From Hymenobacter sp. BT559 (lineage in GTDB: Bacteria > Bacteroidota > Bacteroidia > Cytophagales > Hymenobacteraceae): a DNA stretch of 64,000 nt. Numbering within the stretch: the stretch's first letter is position 1; the number at the start of each line of letters is the position of its first letter. Both the position numbers and the translations under genes were made by a program. The stretch lies in the NCBI RefSeq assembly GCF_016427535.1, contig NZ_JAELXV010000001.1, positions 496,001 through 560,000 of the forward strand. Reading direction: 5' to 3'. Below the pieces are notes generated by a model. The model had not been told where the DNA came from and did not search any database. It saw only the letters and a list, made by a program, of their open reading frames with translations. Below are positions 8,912 to 17,548 of this stretch, one piece after another.

Positions 8912-9796
8912 ATGCGCTTTTTGCTTTTTCCCCTGGCCCTGGCCCTGGCCCTGGCGGCCGCGCCGCTGGCCGCCCACGCCGGCCCGCCCCAACTGCTGCT
9001 CGAAGTAGCGCGCTTCCGCAATCTCGACCAGGTGCAGAAGGGCGGCGAAATCGAAATTTCGGTAACTGTGCCCACCCAGCCGCTCACCTATCGGCAGCGG
9101 GCACCTAGGTCGTTCCAGTCGTCGGCCGTGGTCGATTTGGATATCGTGAAAGCCGATGGTACCTCGGCCTGGCACGAAACCGTAACGCTGAAGCCACCTG
9201 TGCTCAACGACACCACAGTGAGCATTAAAAACCCGCTTAGCTTCCTGAAGCGCGTGACCGTGCCCGATGGCACTTACACCCTACGGGGCCGCGTGCGCGA
9301 CCAGTACAAATCGACCAACGGCGAAACCACTGTGGAGCAGCCACTGGTGGTAGCTGCGCCTAAAGAGCCGGCCTTCAGCGACATCGTGTTTCTATCCAAG
9401 CCCGCTGCCAAAGCAGCTGGCGAAACCGTATTTAACCGGGGCGGCTACTTGCTTACGCGGGCGCCGGGCGGCTTTTACGGCCGCGGCACTGAGGCTGTCT
9501 TTTTTTACACCGAGCTAAACCAACTGCCAGCCGGTAGGCCAGTGCTGCTGAAGTACCACCTAGCCTCGCCCGATGGCACTGCTACTGATGGCGAGGCACC
9601 CGCCATCACGCCGGCTGCGGGCCGCCCCACGCCCATCGAAAGCCAGTTGCCAATGGGTTACCTGCCCGAGGGGCCATTTACGCTCACCATCGAAGCCCGC
9701 GACGCAGCCACTAAAAAAGTGCTGACTACTCAAAGCCGCTCGGGCCAGCGTAGCCTCAAAGATTACGCGCCCGCTGGGGCGGCCTTACCCCGATGA
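8912..9796 (+). CDS. Exported protein of unknown function
   Basis: The 294-residue protein starts at the ATG at 8912, not at an upstream in-frame start, because a promoter element ends four bases before it and the signal peptide begins here (FLLFPLALALALAAAPLAA). The mature protein alternates beta-strands and Gly/Pro turns; two segments resemble Ig-like or beta-sandwich modules (about 25-150 and 160-285), with repeated phrases such as DGTYTLRGRVRD and EGPFTLTIEARD. No catalytic motif was recognised. Its stop overlaps the start of the acyltransferase gene (ATGA, 9793-9796), so the two are translationally coupled, which suggests an envelope role. Confidence 0.75.
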   Translation: MRFLLFPLALALALAAAPLAAHAGPPQLLLEVARFRNLDQVQKGGEIEISVTVPTQPLTYRQRAPRSFQSSAVVDLDIVKADGTSAWHETVTLKPPVLNDTTVSIKNPLSFLKRVTVPDGTYTLRGRVRDQYKSTNGETTVEQPLVVAAPKEPAFSDIVFLSKPAAKAAGETVFNRGGYLLTRAPGGFYGRGTEAVFFYTELNQLPAGRPVLLKYHLASPDGTATDGEAPAITPAAGRPTPIESQLPMGYLPEGPFTLTIEARDAATKKVLTTQSRSGQRSLKDYAPAGAALPR

Positions 9797-10716
9797 GCGC
9801 GGCCACCCGGCCCTACGCCTGGTACTTCTACCCGCTCAACTGGCTGCTGCTAGCGCTGGCGCACTTGCCCCTAGGGGTGCTTTATGGCCTTGCTCGTGGC
9901 TTTTACCTGCTGCTGGCCTACGTGGTGCCTTACCGCCGGCGGGTGGTGCTTGACAACCTGCGGCACGCCTTCCCGGAGAAAACAGAGGCGGACATTCAGC
10001 AGATTGGCCGGCAGTTTTACTGGCACTTTGCCCAAGTGCTCGTCGAGATTCTGAAGCTGGCGGCCATTTCGCCCGCCGAGCTGCGGCGGCGGGTGCGATT
10101 TACCAACCCCGAGTTCATGACGGGGCCATTTGCCCAAAACCGTTTTGTGCTCTCGCTGGGCTCGCACCGGGGCAACTGGGAGTGGATACTGTCGGGCGCC
10201 GCGCTGGAGTTTCCTAGCCGGGCGGCGGGCGTGTACAAGCCGCTGAACAATAGGTTTTTTGAGCATTTCATGCGCCGGCTGCGCACGCGCCTAGGTGCCG
10301 ATGCGGTGCCCATGCTGAGCACGCTGCGCTACCTGGTGCAGCACCGCCAGCAGGGCCGCACACTCAGCCTGCTCACCGACCAAGCCGCCGGCCCCGAGGA
10401 CCGGCCCTACTGGACCAGCTTTATGCACCGCGAGGCGGGCTTTTACACCAGTGCCGAGCGCTTGGCGCAGCAGTTCAATTGCGCGGTGCTGTACGTGGGT
10501 ATTCGGCGGGTGCGGCGTGGTTACTACGATATCACCTTTACAGAATTGCCTGATGGTCAGGCGGCTGCCGTAGCAGCCAATGCGCCTGATGAAGCGCAGC
10601 GTTACCCCATTACGGAGGCTTTTGTGCGGTGCCTAGAGGCCGATATACGTGCTACACCCGAGCAATACCTCTGGACGCACCGCCGCTGGAAGCATAAGCG
10701 ACCAACGGCTGAATAA
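9793..10716 (+). CDS. Lysophospholipid / lipid A acyltransferase (LpxL/HtrB family)
   Basis: This 307-aa inner-membrane enzyme of the LpxL-LpxM type transfers acyl chains to lipid A precursors or related lipids. After an N-terminal membrane anchor (residues 15-45) come NLRHAFPEKT, the catalytic HRGNWE (about 125-130; HX4E), VYKPLNNRFF with the conserved NN-aromatic segment, a LTDQAAG motif, and the C-terminal YLWTHRRWKHK, all diagnostic. It overlaps the preceding exported protein by 4 bp and ends at a strong bidirectional terminator. Whether it is the main lipid A secondary acyltransferase or an ornithine-lipid type enzyme cannot be decided here. Confidence 0.9.
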   Translation: MSAATRPYAWYFYPLNWLLLALAHLPLGVLYGLARGFYLLLAYVVPYRRRVVLDNLRHAFPEKTEADIQQIGRQFYWHFAQVLVEILKLAAISPAELRRRVRFTNPEFMTGPFAQNRFVLSLGSHRGNWEWILSGAALEFPSRAAGVYKPLNNRFFEHFMRRLRTRLGADAVPMLSTLRYLVQHRQQGRTLSLLTDQAAGPEDRPYWTSFMHREAGFYTSAERLAQQFNCAVLYVGIRRVRRGYYDITFTELPDGQAAAVAANAPDEAQRYPITEAFVRCLEADIRATPEQYLWTHRRWKHKRPTAE

Positions 10717-10770
10717 AAGAAGGGCGGCTATCTAGCGATAATTATTCGCTAGGTAGCCGCCCTTCTTTTA
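10716..10770. terminator. Bidirectional rho-independent terminator
   Basis: A long hairpin with near-perfect arms (AAAAGAAGGGCGGCTA... and its complement) and an AT-rich loop sits between the convergent acyltransferase and Sua5/YciO genes. Confidence 0.9.
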
Positions 10771-10797
10771 AAGACTTAGGCTATGGTGCGCGAGGCC

Positions 10798-11430
10798 TTA
10801 CAGATACTGCTCAATGTCACCTAGGCCCTGGCGCACAAGGTCAAAGTCATCATTGGTACAATCGACGATGGTACTCGGGATATTACCGCCGAAGCCGCCG
10901 TCGATAACGAGGTCAACCAGCGAGCGGTACTTCTCGAAAATCAGGTCGGGGTCGGTTACGTACTCTTCTAGCGTCTCCTCGCTTTCGCGCACCGAGGTGC
11001 TCACGATGGGCGTACCAAATTCTTTCACAATCTGACGCACAATCTGATTGTCGGGCACCCGGATGCCAACCGTTTTGCGCTTTACACCGCCGTAGCGGGG
11101 GGCGTTGGGGCTAGCTTCGAAGATGAAGGTGAACGGGCCAGGCAGTGCCTTCTTGAGCACTTTAAAAGTAGGTGTGGTAATGCCGTGGGCGTAGTCGCTT
11201 ATGTGCGACAAGTCATGGCAGATAAAGCTTAGGTCGGCTTTCTCAGGTTTGATGCCTTTAATGCGGCAAAGTTTTTCGACTGCTTTCGAGTTATTAATGT
11301 CGCAGCCTATGCCATAAACCGTATCGGTCGGATAAATAATAAGCCCACCTTTGCGCAGCACTTCTACTACTTGCAGAATGCGGTTTTGGGGTGGGTTTTC
11401 GGGGTGAATGCGAAGCAGGGTAGCAGCCAT
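10798..11430 (-). CDS. Sua5/YciO/YrdC family protein
   Basis: The 210-aa protein has the YrdC fold used by threonylcarbamoyl-AMP synthase to make the t6A37 precursor from threonine, bicarbonate and ATP. Seen are GLIIYPTDTVYGIGCD, the KGIKPEKADLSFI segment and GIRVPDN...STSVRESEE. The KPEKADLSF form rather than KxRPxxxP places it in the YciO subgroup, whose t6A role is less certain than that of TsaC/Sua5. I chose the ATG at 11430 (MAATLLRIHPENP). A longer in-frame start 21 codons upstream would add a basic, non-conserved stretch. Confidence 0.88.
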   Translation of the reverse strand: MAATLLRIHPENPPQNRILQVVEVLRKGGLIIYPTDTVYGIGCDINNSKAVEKLCRIKGIKPEKADLSFICHDLSHISDYAHGITTPTFKVLKKALPGPFTFIFEASPNAPRYGGVKRKTVGIRVPDNQIVRQIVKEFGTPIVSTSVRESEETLEEYVTDPDLIFEKYRSLVDLVIDGGFGGNIPSTIVDCTNDDFDLVRQGLGDIEQYL

Positions 11431-11603
11431 ATCGGGGGGGAAGGAAACAAAAAAACGGGCCGGAAGCCAGGTACGACTCCTTACGGCAAGCAAGGTACTA
11501 CGGATTTTTAAAGCGGAAAACCGAGCTTAGTCTGCCCTTAAACGTTGGCTGGGGGCGAAAATTGGCGCGGTGCGTAATTTTGAAGCTCACTTTCTGCATT
11601 TTC

Positions 11604-12707
11604 ATGCTTCCTCCTGCCAAAAAGTCCGGCGTCGAATACCGGGCGGATGCCATTCGCCGGCGCAACCGGTTCGCCACCGTTAGCGTGATAATCGGGCTGA
11701 TTCTGGTGTGCTTCTCTTATTACTTTTTTCAGATATTCTACACTACCAACGTTGACACGCAGGAGCAGCGGGCCTACGTGTACATTCGCCGGGGCGATGA
11801 CTGGCAGAAAGCTCTACGGGCCGTCGAGAACGTGAAAGTGGCGAACACTAGCGTTATTATCGACCAGCTCTCGCTACACTTTGTGGGCAAGCTCATGGGC
11901 TATAACAAGCCCGGCGCCGTGAAGCCCGGCCGCTACGAACTGAAGTCGGGCATGACCAACCGGCAGGTAATTAACCTGCTGAAGTCGGGCCGGCAGTCGC
12001 CGCTCATGCTCACGTTTACCAACGTGCGCCTGCGCCGCGAGCTGGCCGCCAAGCTGTCGAAGCAAATCGACGCTAGCCCCAAGCAGATAGACTCGCTGCT
12101 GAGCAGCCCCAGCTATACGCGTAGCCTGGGCTTTGACACAACCACGGTGCTCTCTATGTTCATCCCGAACACCTACCAGCTCTACTGGAATACCTCGGCC
12201 GAAAACCTCATGCAACGCATGAAGAAGGAGTACGAGAAGTTCTGGACACCCGAGCGCGACGCTGCCCGCGAGAAGCTAGGTCTCACCCGCGTGCAGGTAA
12301 GCACCCTAGCCAGCATCGTGGAAGCTGAGCAGCAGCAACATGCTGATGAGCGCCCCCGCATTGCGGCCGTGTACCTCAACCGCCTCAAGCGCGGCATGAA
12401 GCTACAAGCCGACCCCACGGTAGTGTACGCCAACGGCGACTTCGGCATCAAGCGCGTGCTTAATGTGCATCTGCAAAAAGACTCGCCCTATAACACGTAC
12501 CGCGTGAACGGCTTGCCGCCCGGCCCCATCGACCTGCCCAGCATTAGCAGCATTGACGCCGTGCTGCACCCCGAGGATAACGACTACCTGTATTTCTGCG
12601 CCAAGGAGGACTTCTCCGGCTACCACGCCTTCGCTACCAATGAGGCGCAGCACCTAGTGAATGCCCGGCGCTACCAAGCCGCTCTCACACGTGCCGGTAT
12701 TCGATAA
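11604..12707 (+). CDS. mltG: Endolytic murein transglycosylase MltG
   Basis: This membrane-anchored lytic transglycosylase of the YceG family is thought to end nascent glycan strands. One N-terminal membrane segment (about residues 23-44) is followed by a LysM-like region and the YceG domain. The catalytic Glu is in SIVEAEQQ; LKLQADPTVVY-like (here MKLQADPTVVYA), YNTYRVNGLPPGPI and YLYFCAKEDFSGYHAF are family hallmarks. I start at the ATG at 11604 (MLPPAKKSG), because the segment in front encoded from 11562 is not conserved. It stands alone between the YciO gene (divergent) and an intergenic repeat. Confidence 0.95.
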   Translation: MLPPAKKSGVEYRADAIRRRNRFATVSVIIGLILVCFSYYFFQIFYTTNVDTQEQRAYVYIRRGDDWQKALRAVENVKVANTSVIIDQLSLHFVGKLMGYNKPGAVKPGRYELKSGMTNRQVINLLKSGRQSPLMLTFTNVRLRRELAAKLSKQIDASPKQIDSLLSSPSYTRSLGFDTTTVLSMFIPNTYQLYWNTSAENLMQRMKKEYEKFWTPERDAAREKLGLTRVQVSTLASIVEAEQQQHADERPRIAAVYLNRLKRGMKLQADPTVVYANGDFGIKRVLNVHLQKDSPYNTYRVNGLPPGPIDLPSISSIDAVLHPEDNDYLYFCAKEDFSGYHAFATNEAQHLVNARRYQAALTRAGIR

Positions 12708-12720
12708 ATACGCTCAACTC

Positions 12721-12833
12721 CTTCACATCTGTCATGCAGAGCGTAGCGAAGCATCTCGCGTGGCGTAGTAAGCCCTAACGTTCACCGACGTCAGTGAGCA
12801 AGATGATTCTTTCGTCAGCATGACAGACGTGAA
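12721..12833. repeat. Intergenic palindromic repeat element
   Basis: The ends are inverted: CTTCACATCTGTCATGC on the left and the complement of CTTTCACGTCTGTCATGC on the right, with an internal GAGCGTAGCGAAGCATCTCG core. The composition is typical of dispersed intergenic repeats in Hymenobacter-like genomes. It has no coding potential. It could fold as one long imperfect hairpin between mltG and the next terminator. Only this full copy was seen in the window. Confidence 0.6.
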
Positions 12834-12840
12834 AGAAGTG

Positions 12841-12884
12841 GAAACAAAAAGGCCTGCCGCAATTGCGGCAGGCCTTTTTGTTTC
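12841..12884. terminator. Bidirectional terminator, perfect 44-bp palindrome
   Basis: The sequence is its own reverse complement over 44 bp, with A-run and T-run flanks; it separates mltG from the convergent gene at 12898. Confidence 0.9.
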
Positions 12885-12897
12885 AAGAAAACGTAAC

Positions 12898-13743
12898 CTA
12901 GGCGGCTACGGCAGATGAAGTGCCTTCACGGTCTTCGATGGCTTTGCGCAGCTTGGCGATGGCCTGGGTGGCGCGCTCTTCGTCGAGACGGTTGATGTTA
13001 AGCAGCATCTTCGTCTTCTCCTGGCGCGTGATGAGCGGGTGGTTTAGCAGACGGATAATCTCTTCCTTCTGGGAAGCCGTGGCATACTGCACGGGGGCAG
13101 CAGCTTCGGCGGCCGGAGCCTCAGCCGGGGTAGGGGCGGGCGTGTTAGTCACGGCGCGCATCACGGGGGCGGCGGGCTCAGCTACGGCTGGGGCAGCAGC
13201 AGGCGTGGGCACGTTGCCAGTGTACTCCATCTCTTCGGCAGGCGTAGGCTCATAGCCAGCAGCCCGGATAATCCAAGCCAAGATGTTGCGGTATGCTTTG
13301 CCAATAGCGCGGGTCTGCGCCATACTAGCGATAGCAAACTCCTGGTAAAACTTCTTGCCGCTCTCCTTATTCGAGCAGATGGCGAAGCCAGCGCCTACGG
13401 TGTGCTGCGAGCGCATGTCAAACAGCGTCACCTTGGCTTGATATTTCAATTCTTGGTCGGTGCTCACGTTGATGACGTGCTCCACGATGGGCACGATGCC
13501 CAGGCGCGAGCCGGCGTACTGCCAGCCTTCCACGTTCACAAACTCTTTGCCCTGCACCTGGGTGCTGAGCTTATTCTCTTTAATGAACTTGGCGAGGTCC
13601 TTTGCGAGGTCCAACGTCTCGTCCGATTTAGCGATATCGTAGCTTTCCACCCGCGCCGCCTTTTTGGTAGCCGTGGTGTCTTTCGGGGTTTTGGTGGCCT
13701 CGTTCATAACGGTAGTTTCGGTGGTTGCAGGTTGCTTGCTCAT
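12898..13743 (-). CDS. Phage-recombinase-like protein (possible ssDNA-annealing type)
   Basis: The 281-aa protein has a Thr/Lys-rich N-terminus (1-30), a folded core (about 35-175), an Ala/Pro-rich hinge (175-225) and a helical C-terminus. The core contains FVNVEGWQYAGSRLGIVPIV, AGFAICSNKE and SMAQTRAIGKAYRN followed by a TPAEEM motif. That pattern recurs in phage and chromosomal proteins of uncertain function that accompany recombination genes; linking it to ssDNA annealing is inference from memory of the family. No other phage genes are adjacent: it is a lone gene between a perfect terminator and a large inverted repeat. The C-terminal module is separate from the core. Confidence 0.5.
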   Translation of the reverse strand: MSKQPATTETTVMNEATKTPKDTTATKKAARVESYDIAKSDETLDLAKDLAKFIKENKLSTQVQGKEFVNVEGWQYAGSRLGIVPIVEHVINVSTDQELKYQAKVTLFDMRSQHTVGAGFAICSNKESGKKFYQEFAIASMAQTRAIGKAYRNILAWIIRAAGYEPTPAEEMEYTGNVPTPAAAPAVAEPAAPVMRAVTNTPAPTPAEAPAAEAAAPVQYATASQKEEIIRLLNHPLITRQEKTKMLLNINRLDEERATQAIAKLRKAIEDREGTSSAVAA

Positions 13744-13935
13744 ATACGACTACTTAACCCTTGGGGTCTGGAAAAGGTGCCGAGAATGGCCTCGTTTTTT
13801 AGTAAAATTTACTGTTATTAATCAGCGTGTTACGGGAGTGTGAAAAATAAATTTTGCTTCTCCCGTTAGCTGTGCAAATGTATGCTAATAATTTTGGTAA
13901 AAGCAAGTGAGCGATTGAATATTTTCGACTCGGCA

Positions 13936-14119
13936 CTCTTATGACCCCACCCCCGGCCCCTCCCCGCCAGGAGAGGGGAGCCTGACGTTTTGTATAGAGT
14001 ATGAAACAGAAAGAGCCTGCGGCGCATTGCCACAGGCTCTTTCTGTTTCATATTAGATTACAGTGCTTTACAAAGGCTCCCCTTTCCCGGCGGGGAGGGG
14101 CCGGGGGTGGGGTCATAAG
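13936..14119. repeat. Nested inverted repeat, GC-rich arms around a 19-bp hairpin
   Basis: The outer arms (about 13936-13982 and 14075-14119) are near-complementary, each built around CCCCACCCCCGGCCCCTCCCC. Inside sits a 19-bp perfect stem (14001-14019 with 14033-14051). There are no coding features. The outer arm sequence is of a type often dispersed between genes in Bacteroidota, possibly a MITE-like unit interrupted by, or built around, the terminator of lolD. Confidence 0.65.
14001..14051. terminator. Hairpin, likely terminator for lolD
   Basis: A 19-bp perfect stem with a 13-nt loop, A-rich and T-rich at the arms, lies 79 bp past the lolD stop. It is symmetric, so it could work in both directions. 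Confidence 0.6.
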
Positions 14120-14129
14120 AGCGACGAAC

Positions 14130-14807
14130 CTAGGCGATACGTGTAGCCCGCGATTCTTCCAGAATGTGGCCGTCGCGCATGATGATGGTGCGGTCGGCCA
14201 TCTGAGCTAGGGTGTCGTTGTGCGTTACAATTACGAACGTTTGGCCAAACTCCTTGCGCAGCCAGAAGAATAGCTCGTGCAACTCTTGGGCATTGCGCGA
14301 GTCAAGGTTGCCGCTGGGCTCGTCGGCGAAGATGATTTCGGGCGAGTTGATGAGCGCGCGCGCTACTGATACACGCTGCTGCTCGCCGCCGCTCATTTCG
14401 CTAGGCTTGTGGTCTACACGGTGGTCGAGGTTGAGCAGACCTAGGAGCTCGCGGGCGCGCACACGCACTTCCTTTTCCGAGCGGTCGGCCAGGAAGGCGG
14501 GCAGGCACACGTTTTCGAGGGCCGTGAACTCGGGCAGTAGGTTGTGAAACTGGAACACGAACCCAATGTGCCGGTTGCGAAACTTAGCCAGCGCATTGCG
14601 CCCTAGGCTGCTCACCGACTCGCCATCGAACATCACCTCGCCCGAGTCAGGGTTGTCGAGCGTGCCCATGATTTGGAGTAGCGTGCTTTTGCCAGCCCCG
14701 CTCGAGCCCACGATGCTCACTATCTCCGACCGCTCGATGGTGAGGTCGATGCCTTTGAGCACCTCCAGCGAGTTGTAGCTTTTTCGAATATTGATAGCCT
14801 GGAGCAA
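14130..14807 (-). CDS. lolD: ABC transporter ATP-binding protein, LolD type
   Basis: This 225-aa ATPase belongs to the LolCDE/MacB class, which extracts lipoproteins or drives mechanotransmission across the envelope. Walker A is GSSGAGKST (34-42), followed by a Q-loop [18 protein letters not shown], the signature [14 protein letters not shown], Walker [13 protein letters not shown] and the H-loop IVTHND. The DEPSGNLD and LLPEF forms fit LolD. Translation appears to start at TTG (14807), with a TAGCTTTG promoter element 32 bp upstream. No permease is adjacent in the window, so the partner is encoded elsewhere. Confidence 0.88.
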   Translation of the reverse strand: MLQAINIRKSYNSLEVLKGIDLTIERSEIVSIVGSSGAGKSTLLQIMGTLDNPDSGEVMFDGESVSSLGRNALAKFRNRHIGFVFQFHNLLPEFTALENVCLPAFLADRSEKEVRVRARELLGLLNLDHRVDHKPSEMSGGEQQRVSVARALINSPEIIFADEPSGNLDSRNAQELHELFFWLRKEFGQTFVIVTHNDTLAQMADRTIIMRDGHILEESRATRIA

Positions 14808-14838
14808 GGTAGGGATAGAAATTAAGCTTGAAACTAAG

Positions 14839-14846
14839 CAAAGCTA
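14839..14846 (-). promoter_or_regulatory. -7 element TAGCTTTG for lolD
   Basis: On the minus strand this reads TAGCTTTG, a full match to TANNTTTG, about 32 bp upstream of the lolD start. It lies back to back with the sucC promoter. Confidence 0.5.
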
Positions 14847-14880
14847 CGCCGAAAGCAGACGGGGGTTAGCCCCCGAGTAC

Positions 14881-14888
14881 TACCTTCG
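14881..14888 (+). promoter_or_regulatory. -7 element TACCTTCG for sucC
   Basis: A one-base variant of TANNTTTG, 33 bp upstream of the sucC ATG. The same TTCG variant recurs before pgk. Confidence 0.5.
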
Positions 14889-14921
14889 CGCCCAAAGTTT
14901 AGTACCCCACCTCCCTCTCAG

Positions 14922-16115
14922 ATGAATATTCACGAGTATCAAGGCAAGGAAATCCTGAAGAAATACGGCGTGCGCGTCCAGGAAGGCATCACTGCCGACA
15001 CGGCCGAAGAAGCCGTAGAAGCCGCCAAAAAGCTTACCGAGCAAACCGGCACTAGCTGGTACGTTATCAAGGCCCAGATTCACGCGGGTGGCCGGGGCAA
15101 AGGCGGCGGGGTGAAGCTCGCCAAAAACCTGGAGCAGGTGAAAGACATTGCAGGCCAGATTATTGGCATGCAGCTCGTGACCAAGCAAACCGGCGCCGAA
15201 GGCCGCAAAGTACACAAGGTGCTGATTGCCCAGGACGTGTACTACCCCGGCGAGAGCCCCACGCAGGAATTCTACATGAGCGTGCTGCTCGACCGTACCT
15301 CGGGCAAAAATGTGATTATCTACACCACCGAGGGTGGTATGGACATCGAGGAAGTAGCCGAGGCGCATCCCGACAAAATTCTGAAAGAGTTTGTGGACCC
15401 CGCTGTGGGCCTGCAAGGCTTCCAGGCCCGCAAAATCGCCTTCGGCCTAGGGCTGTCGGGCGAGGCGTTCAAGGAGATGGTGAAGTTCGTAACAGCCTTG
15501 TACAAAGCCTACGATGAAACCGACTCGGCCATGTTCGAGATTAACCCCGTACTGAAAACGTCGGACAACAAAATCCTGGCCGTTGACGCCAAGGTGACCC
15601 TCGACGACAACGCCCTATACCGTCATAAGGACTTCGTAGCCCTGCGCGACCTCAACGAGGAAGACCCGCTGGAAGTAGAAGCCTCTGAGTCGAACCTGAA
15701 CTACGTGAAGCTCGACGGCAACGTGGGCTGCATGGTAAACGGCGCCGGCCTGGCCATGGCTACCATGGACATCATCAAGCTGAGCGGCGGCGAGCCGGCC
15801 AACTTCCTCGATGTAGGGGGTGGAGCCAACGCCCAGACCGTAGAAGCTGGCTTCCGCATCATCCTGAAGGACCCGAACGTGAAAGCCATCCTCATCAACA
15901 TCTTCGGCGGCATCGTGCGTTGCGACCGCGTAGCCAACGGTGTAGTAGAGGCCTACAAGAAAATCGGTGACATCCGCGTGCCCATCATTGTGCGCCTGCA
16001 AGGCACCAACGCTGAAGAAGGCGCCCGCATCATCGATGAGAGCGGCCTGCAAGTAAAATCAGCCGTGCTGCTGAAAGACGCTGCCGAGCGCGTAAAAGAA
16101 GTACTGGCCGCCTAG
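14922..16115 (+). CDS. sucC: Succinate--CoA ligase (ADP-forming) subunit beta
   Basis: This TCA-cycle enzyme subunit makes ATP or GTP from succinyl-CoA with the alpha subunit SucD. The 397 residues are of normal length: [17 protein letters not shown] opens the ATP-grasp domain, followed by [20 protein letters not shown] (nucleotide binding) and the Mg-binding EINP near 205. The C-terminal CoA-ligase domain has [16 protein letters not shown] and [11 protein letters not shown]. sucD is not next to it, which is common in Bacteroidota. The start is a clear ATG and the gene ends with TAG inside a CCTAGG hexamer, before a perfect terminator. Confidence 0.98.
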   Translation: MNIHEYQGKEILKKYGVRVQEGITADTAEEAVEAAKKLTEQTGTSWYVIKAQIHAGGRGKGGGVKLAKNLEQVKDIAGQIIGMQLVTKQTGAEGRKVHKVLIAQDVYYPGESPTQEFYMSVLLDRTSGKNVIIYTTEGGMDIEEVAEAHPDKILKEFVDPAVGLQGFQARKIAFGLGLSGEAFKEMVKFVTALYKAYDETDSAMFEINPVLKTSDNKILAVDAKVTLDDNALYRHKDFVALRDLNEEDPLEVEASESNLNYVKLDGNVGCMVNGAGLAMATMDIIKLSGGEPANFLDVGGGANAQTVEAGFRIILKDPNVKAILINIFGGIVRCDRVANGVVEAYKKIGDIRVPIIVRLQGTNAEEGARIIDESGLQVKSAVLLKDAAERVKEVLAA

Positions 16116-16137
16116 GTCAACTTAGTCGTTAAGACCC

Positions 16138-16176
16138 AAAAAGCCCCGCCTGAGTACTCAGGCGGGGCTTTTTTGT
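16138..16176. terminator. Bidirectional terminator, sucC / rhodopsin
   Basis: A perfect 30-bp palindrome (16141-16170) with A-run and T-run flanks between convergent genes. Confidence 0.92.
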
Positions 16177-16195
16177 GACCATACTGCGGAACCGT

Positions 16196-16903
16196 CTACG
16201 CCGCCATCGCACGGCGCGGGGCCAGTCCTCGCAGAAACTGCAGGTCAAGAATGCTAAAGCCGACTTTCGACAAGAATGGCACCGCCACAAAAAGGGCCGT
16301 CTCAAGCGTTTGGTTCAGCATGCCCAGTCCCGACGGACCTAGGGCCCAAATAGTGGGGTAGCACACCCACAGCACACTCAGGAAGAGGAGCAGTCGGTTG
16401 TAGCCCCCGCCGAGCTCAGCGCCACCTTCGGCAGCGATTTGACGCAAGGGCCCCCACAACACGTAGAGCACCGCAAAGAAGGCGCCCACCCCGCACAAAA
16501 ACCAGGTGAGGCGGGCGGTGGGGTTTTCTGATAAATCGGCCAGCAGGCCGCAGCCTATCATCACCACATCGGCACCAACTAGGCTAGCCAGCAGAGAGGT
16601 ACTGCGCTTCTCTTTGGGTACGTAGTACATGGCCGTGAACGCCAGGGATAGTAAGAGCAGGGGCGTGGTTACGACCCAGTCAGCATATCGAGCGTAGTGC
16701 GTTACCTGCCCCGCCACCTCGGTCTTGCCCTGGCCCATCGCCATGGCTAGGTAAGCTAGCGCCGACCAGATAGGAATCATCACGGCGATGCTGTACTCGT
16801 ACTGCGGCACGCCCTTGGGGTCGCGGCTCCACGACCAGAACAGCAGGGCTCCGCCTACCATCAGCGCCACGTACAACCAATGCAAAGTAGTCTGAGCATC
16901 CAT
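16196..16903 (-). CDS. Microbial rhodopsin of the Anabaena sensory rhodopsin / xenorhodopsin type
   Basis: This seven-helix retinal protein (235 aa) has its Schiff-base Lys at K213 in PFLSKVGFSILDL. Helix C reads RYADWVVTTPLLLLS, giving the key triad Asp75, Thr79, Ser86, the same residues and numbers as in Anabaena sensory rhodopsin (ASR). Position 209 is Pro where pumps have the Asp counter-ion (D212 of bacteriorhodopsin), and Asp220 matches ASR Asp217. From memory the whole chain is close to ASR (GVPQYEY, GLLADLSE, ALGPSGLG). Such proteins are photochromic sensors or inward proton pumps rather than outward pumps. No transducer or carotenoid-cleavage gene is nearby. It is transcribed alone, convergent with sucC. 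Confidence 0.93.
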   Translation of the reverse strand: MDAQTTLHWLYVALMVGGALLFWSWSRDPKGVPQYEYSIAVMIPIWSALAYLAMAMGQGKTEVAGQVTHYARYADWVVTTPLLLLSLAFTAMYYVPKEKRSTSLLASLVGADVVMIGCGLLADLSENPTARLTWFLCGVGAFFAVLYVLWGPLRQIAAEGGAELGGGYNRLLLFLSVLWVCYPTIWALGPSGLGMLNQTLETALFVAVPFLSKVGFSILDLQFLRGLAPRRAMAA

Positions 16904-16984
16904 AAGAAAAATGTGTAAATGATGAAGATGCCAGTAAATACTTGTGTTTAAACGATAAGGTTGAGCTTATTCATAGAGTTACAC

Positions 16985-17026
16985 AAAAAAGGGCTTCGCT
17001 TGCGGATGCAAACGAAGCCCTTTTTA
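16985..17026. terminator. Terminator for ohr
   Basis: An 18-bp stem with one mismatch (AAAAAGGGCTTCG... and its complement) follows the ohr gene on the minus strand and insulates the rhodopsin gene from it. Confidence 0.85.
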
Positions 17027-17053
17027 CAGGCAGCTATGGCCTTGCTATAGTAC

Positions 17054-17548
17054 CTAGGCAGATACTGCGTCGCCTTTTTCGGCCACGCCAGCGTTTTCCT
17101 CAGGCGCTACCGGAATGGCTTCGCCTTGTACTTTCAGTTCCACTTCCATGTTGCCGCGCGTACCTACCGAGTAAGGGCAGATTTTGTGTGCCTGACGCAC
17201 CATTTCAATCGTTTTATCGCGGTCGAAAGCCTTGAGGTCTACATCTAGAATGGCCGACAGGCCGTAGCCTTCGCCTTCCTGAAATAGCGACACCGAGCAT
17301 TTTACTTCGGTGCCGGGGTCAAGCTTATCGCCAGCACGCTGCGCAATAACCAGCAGCGCTTGCTGAAAGCACGACGAATAGCCAGCGGCAAACAGCTCTT
17401 CGGGGTTGGTAGCGCCTTTTTTGCCACCTAGGCCTTCGGGTACCGACATATCGAGGTCGATGATGCCCGTAGCCGAGCGCACGTGGCCGCTACGGCCGCC
17501 AATAGCCGTAGCATCGGCCGTGTAGAGTGTTTTCTTAGTAGATTCCAT
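17054..17548 (-). CDS. ohr: Organic hydroperoxide resistance protein (Ohr, OsmC family)
   Basis: This 164-aa thiol peroxidase detoxifies lipid and organic hydroperoxides. The first catalytic Cys is in GYSSCFQQAL (about residue 60) and the second in HKICPYSVGTRGN (about 125), with the conserved Arg near the N-terminus (TAIGGRSGHV) and Glu in NPEELFAAGY. This is the Ohr, not OsmC, signature. A 20-residue Ala/Glu/Pro-rich C-terminal tail extends past the usual end. It is a single gene with its own terminator; no OhrR regulator is adjacent. Confidence 0.93.
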   Translation of the reverse strand: MESTKKTLYTADATAIGGRSGHVRSATGIIDLDMSVPEGLGGKKGATNPEELFAAGYSSCFQQALLVIAQRAGDKLDPGTEVKCSVSLFQEGEGYGLSAILDVDLKAFDRDKTIEMVRQAHKICPYSVGTRGNMEVELKVQGEAIPVAPEENAGVAEKGDAVSA

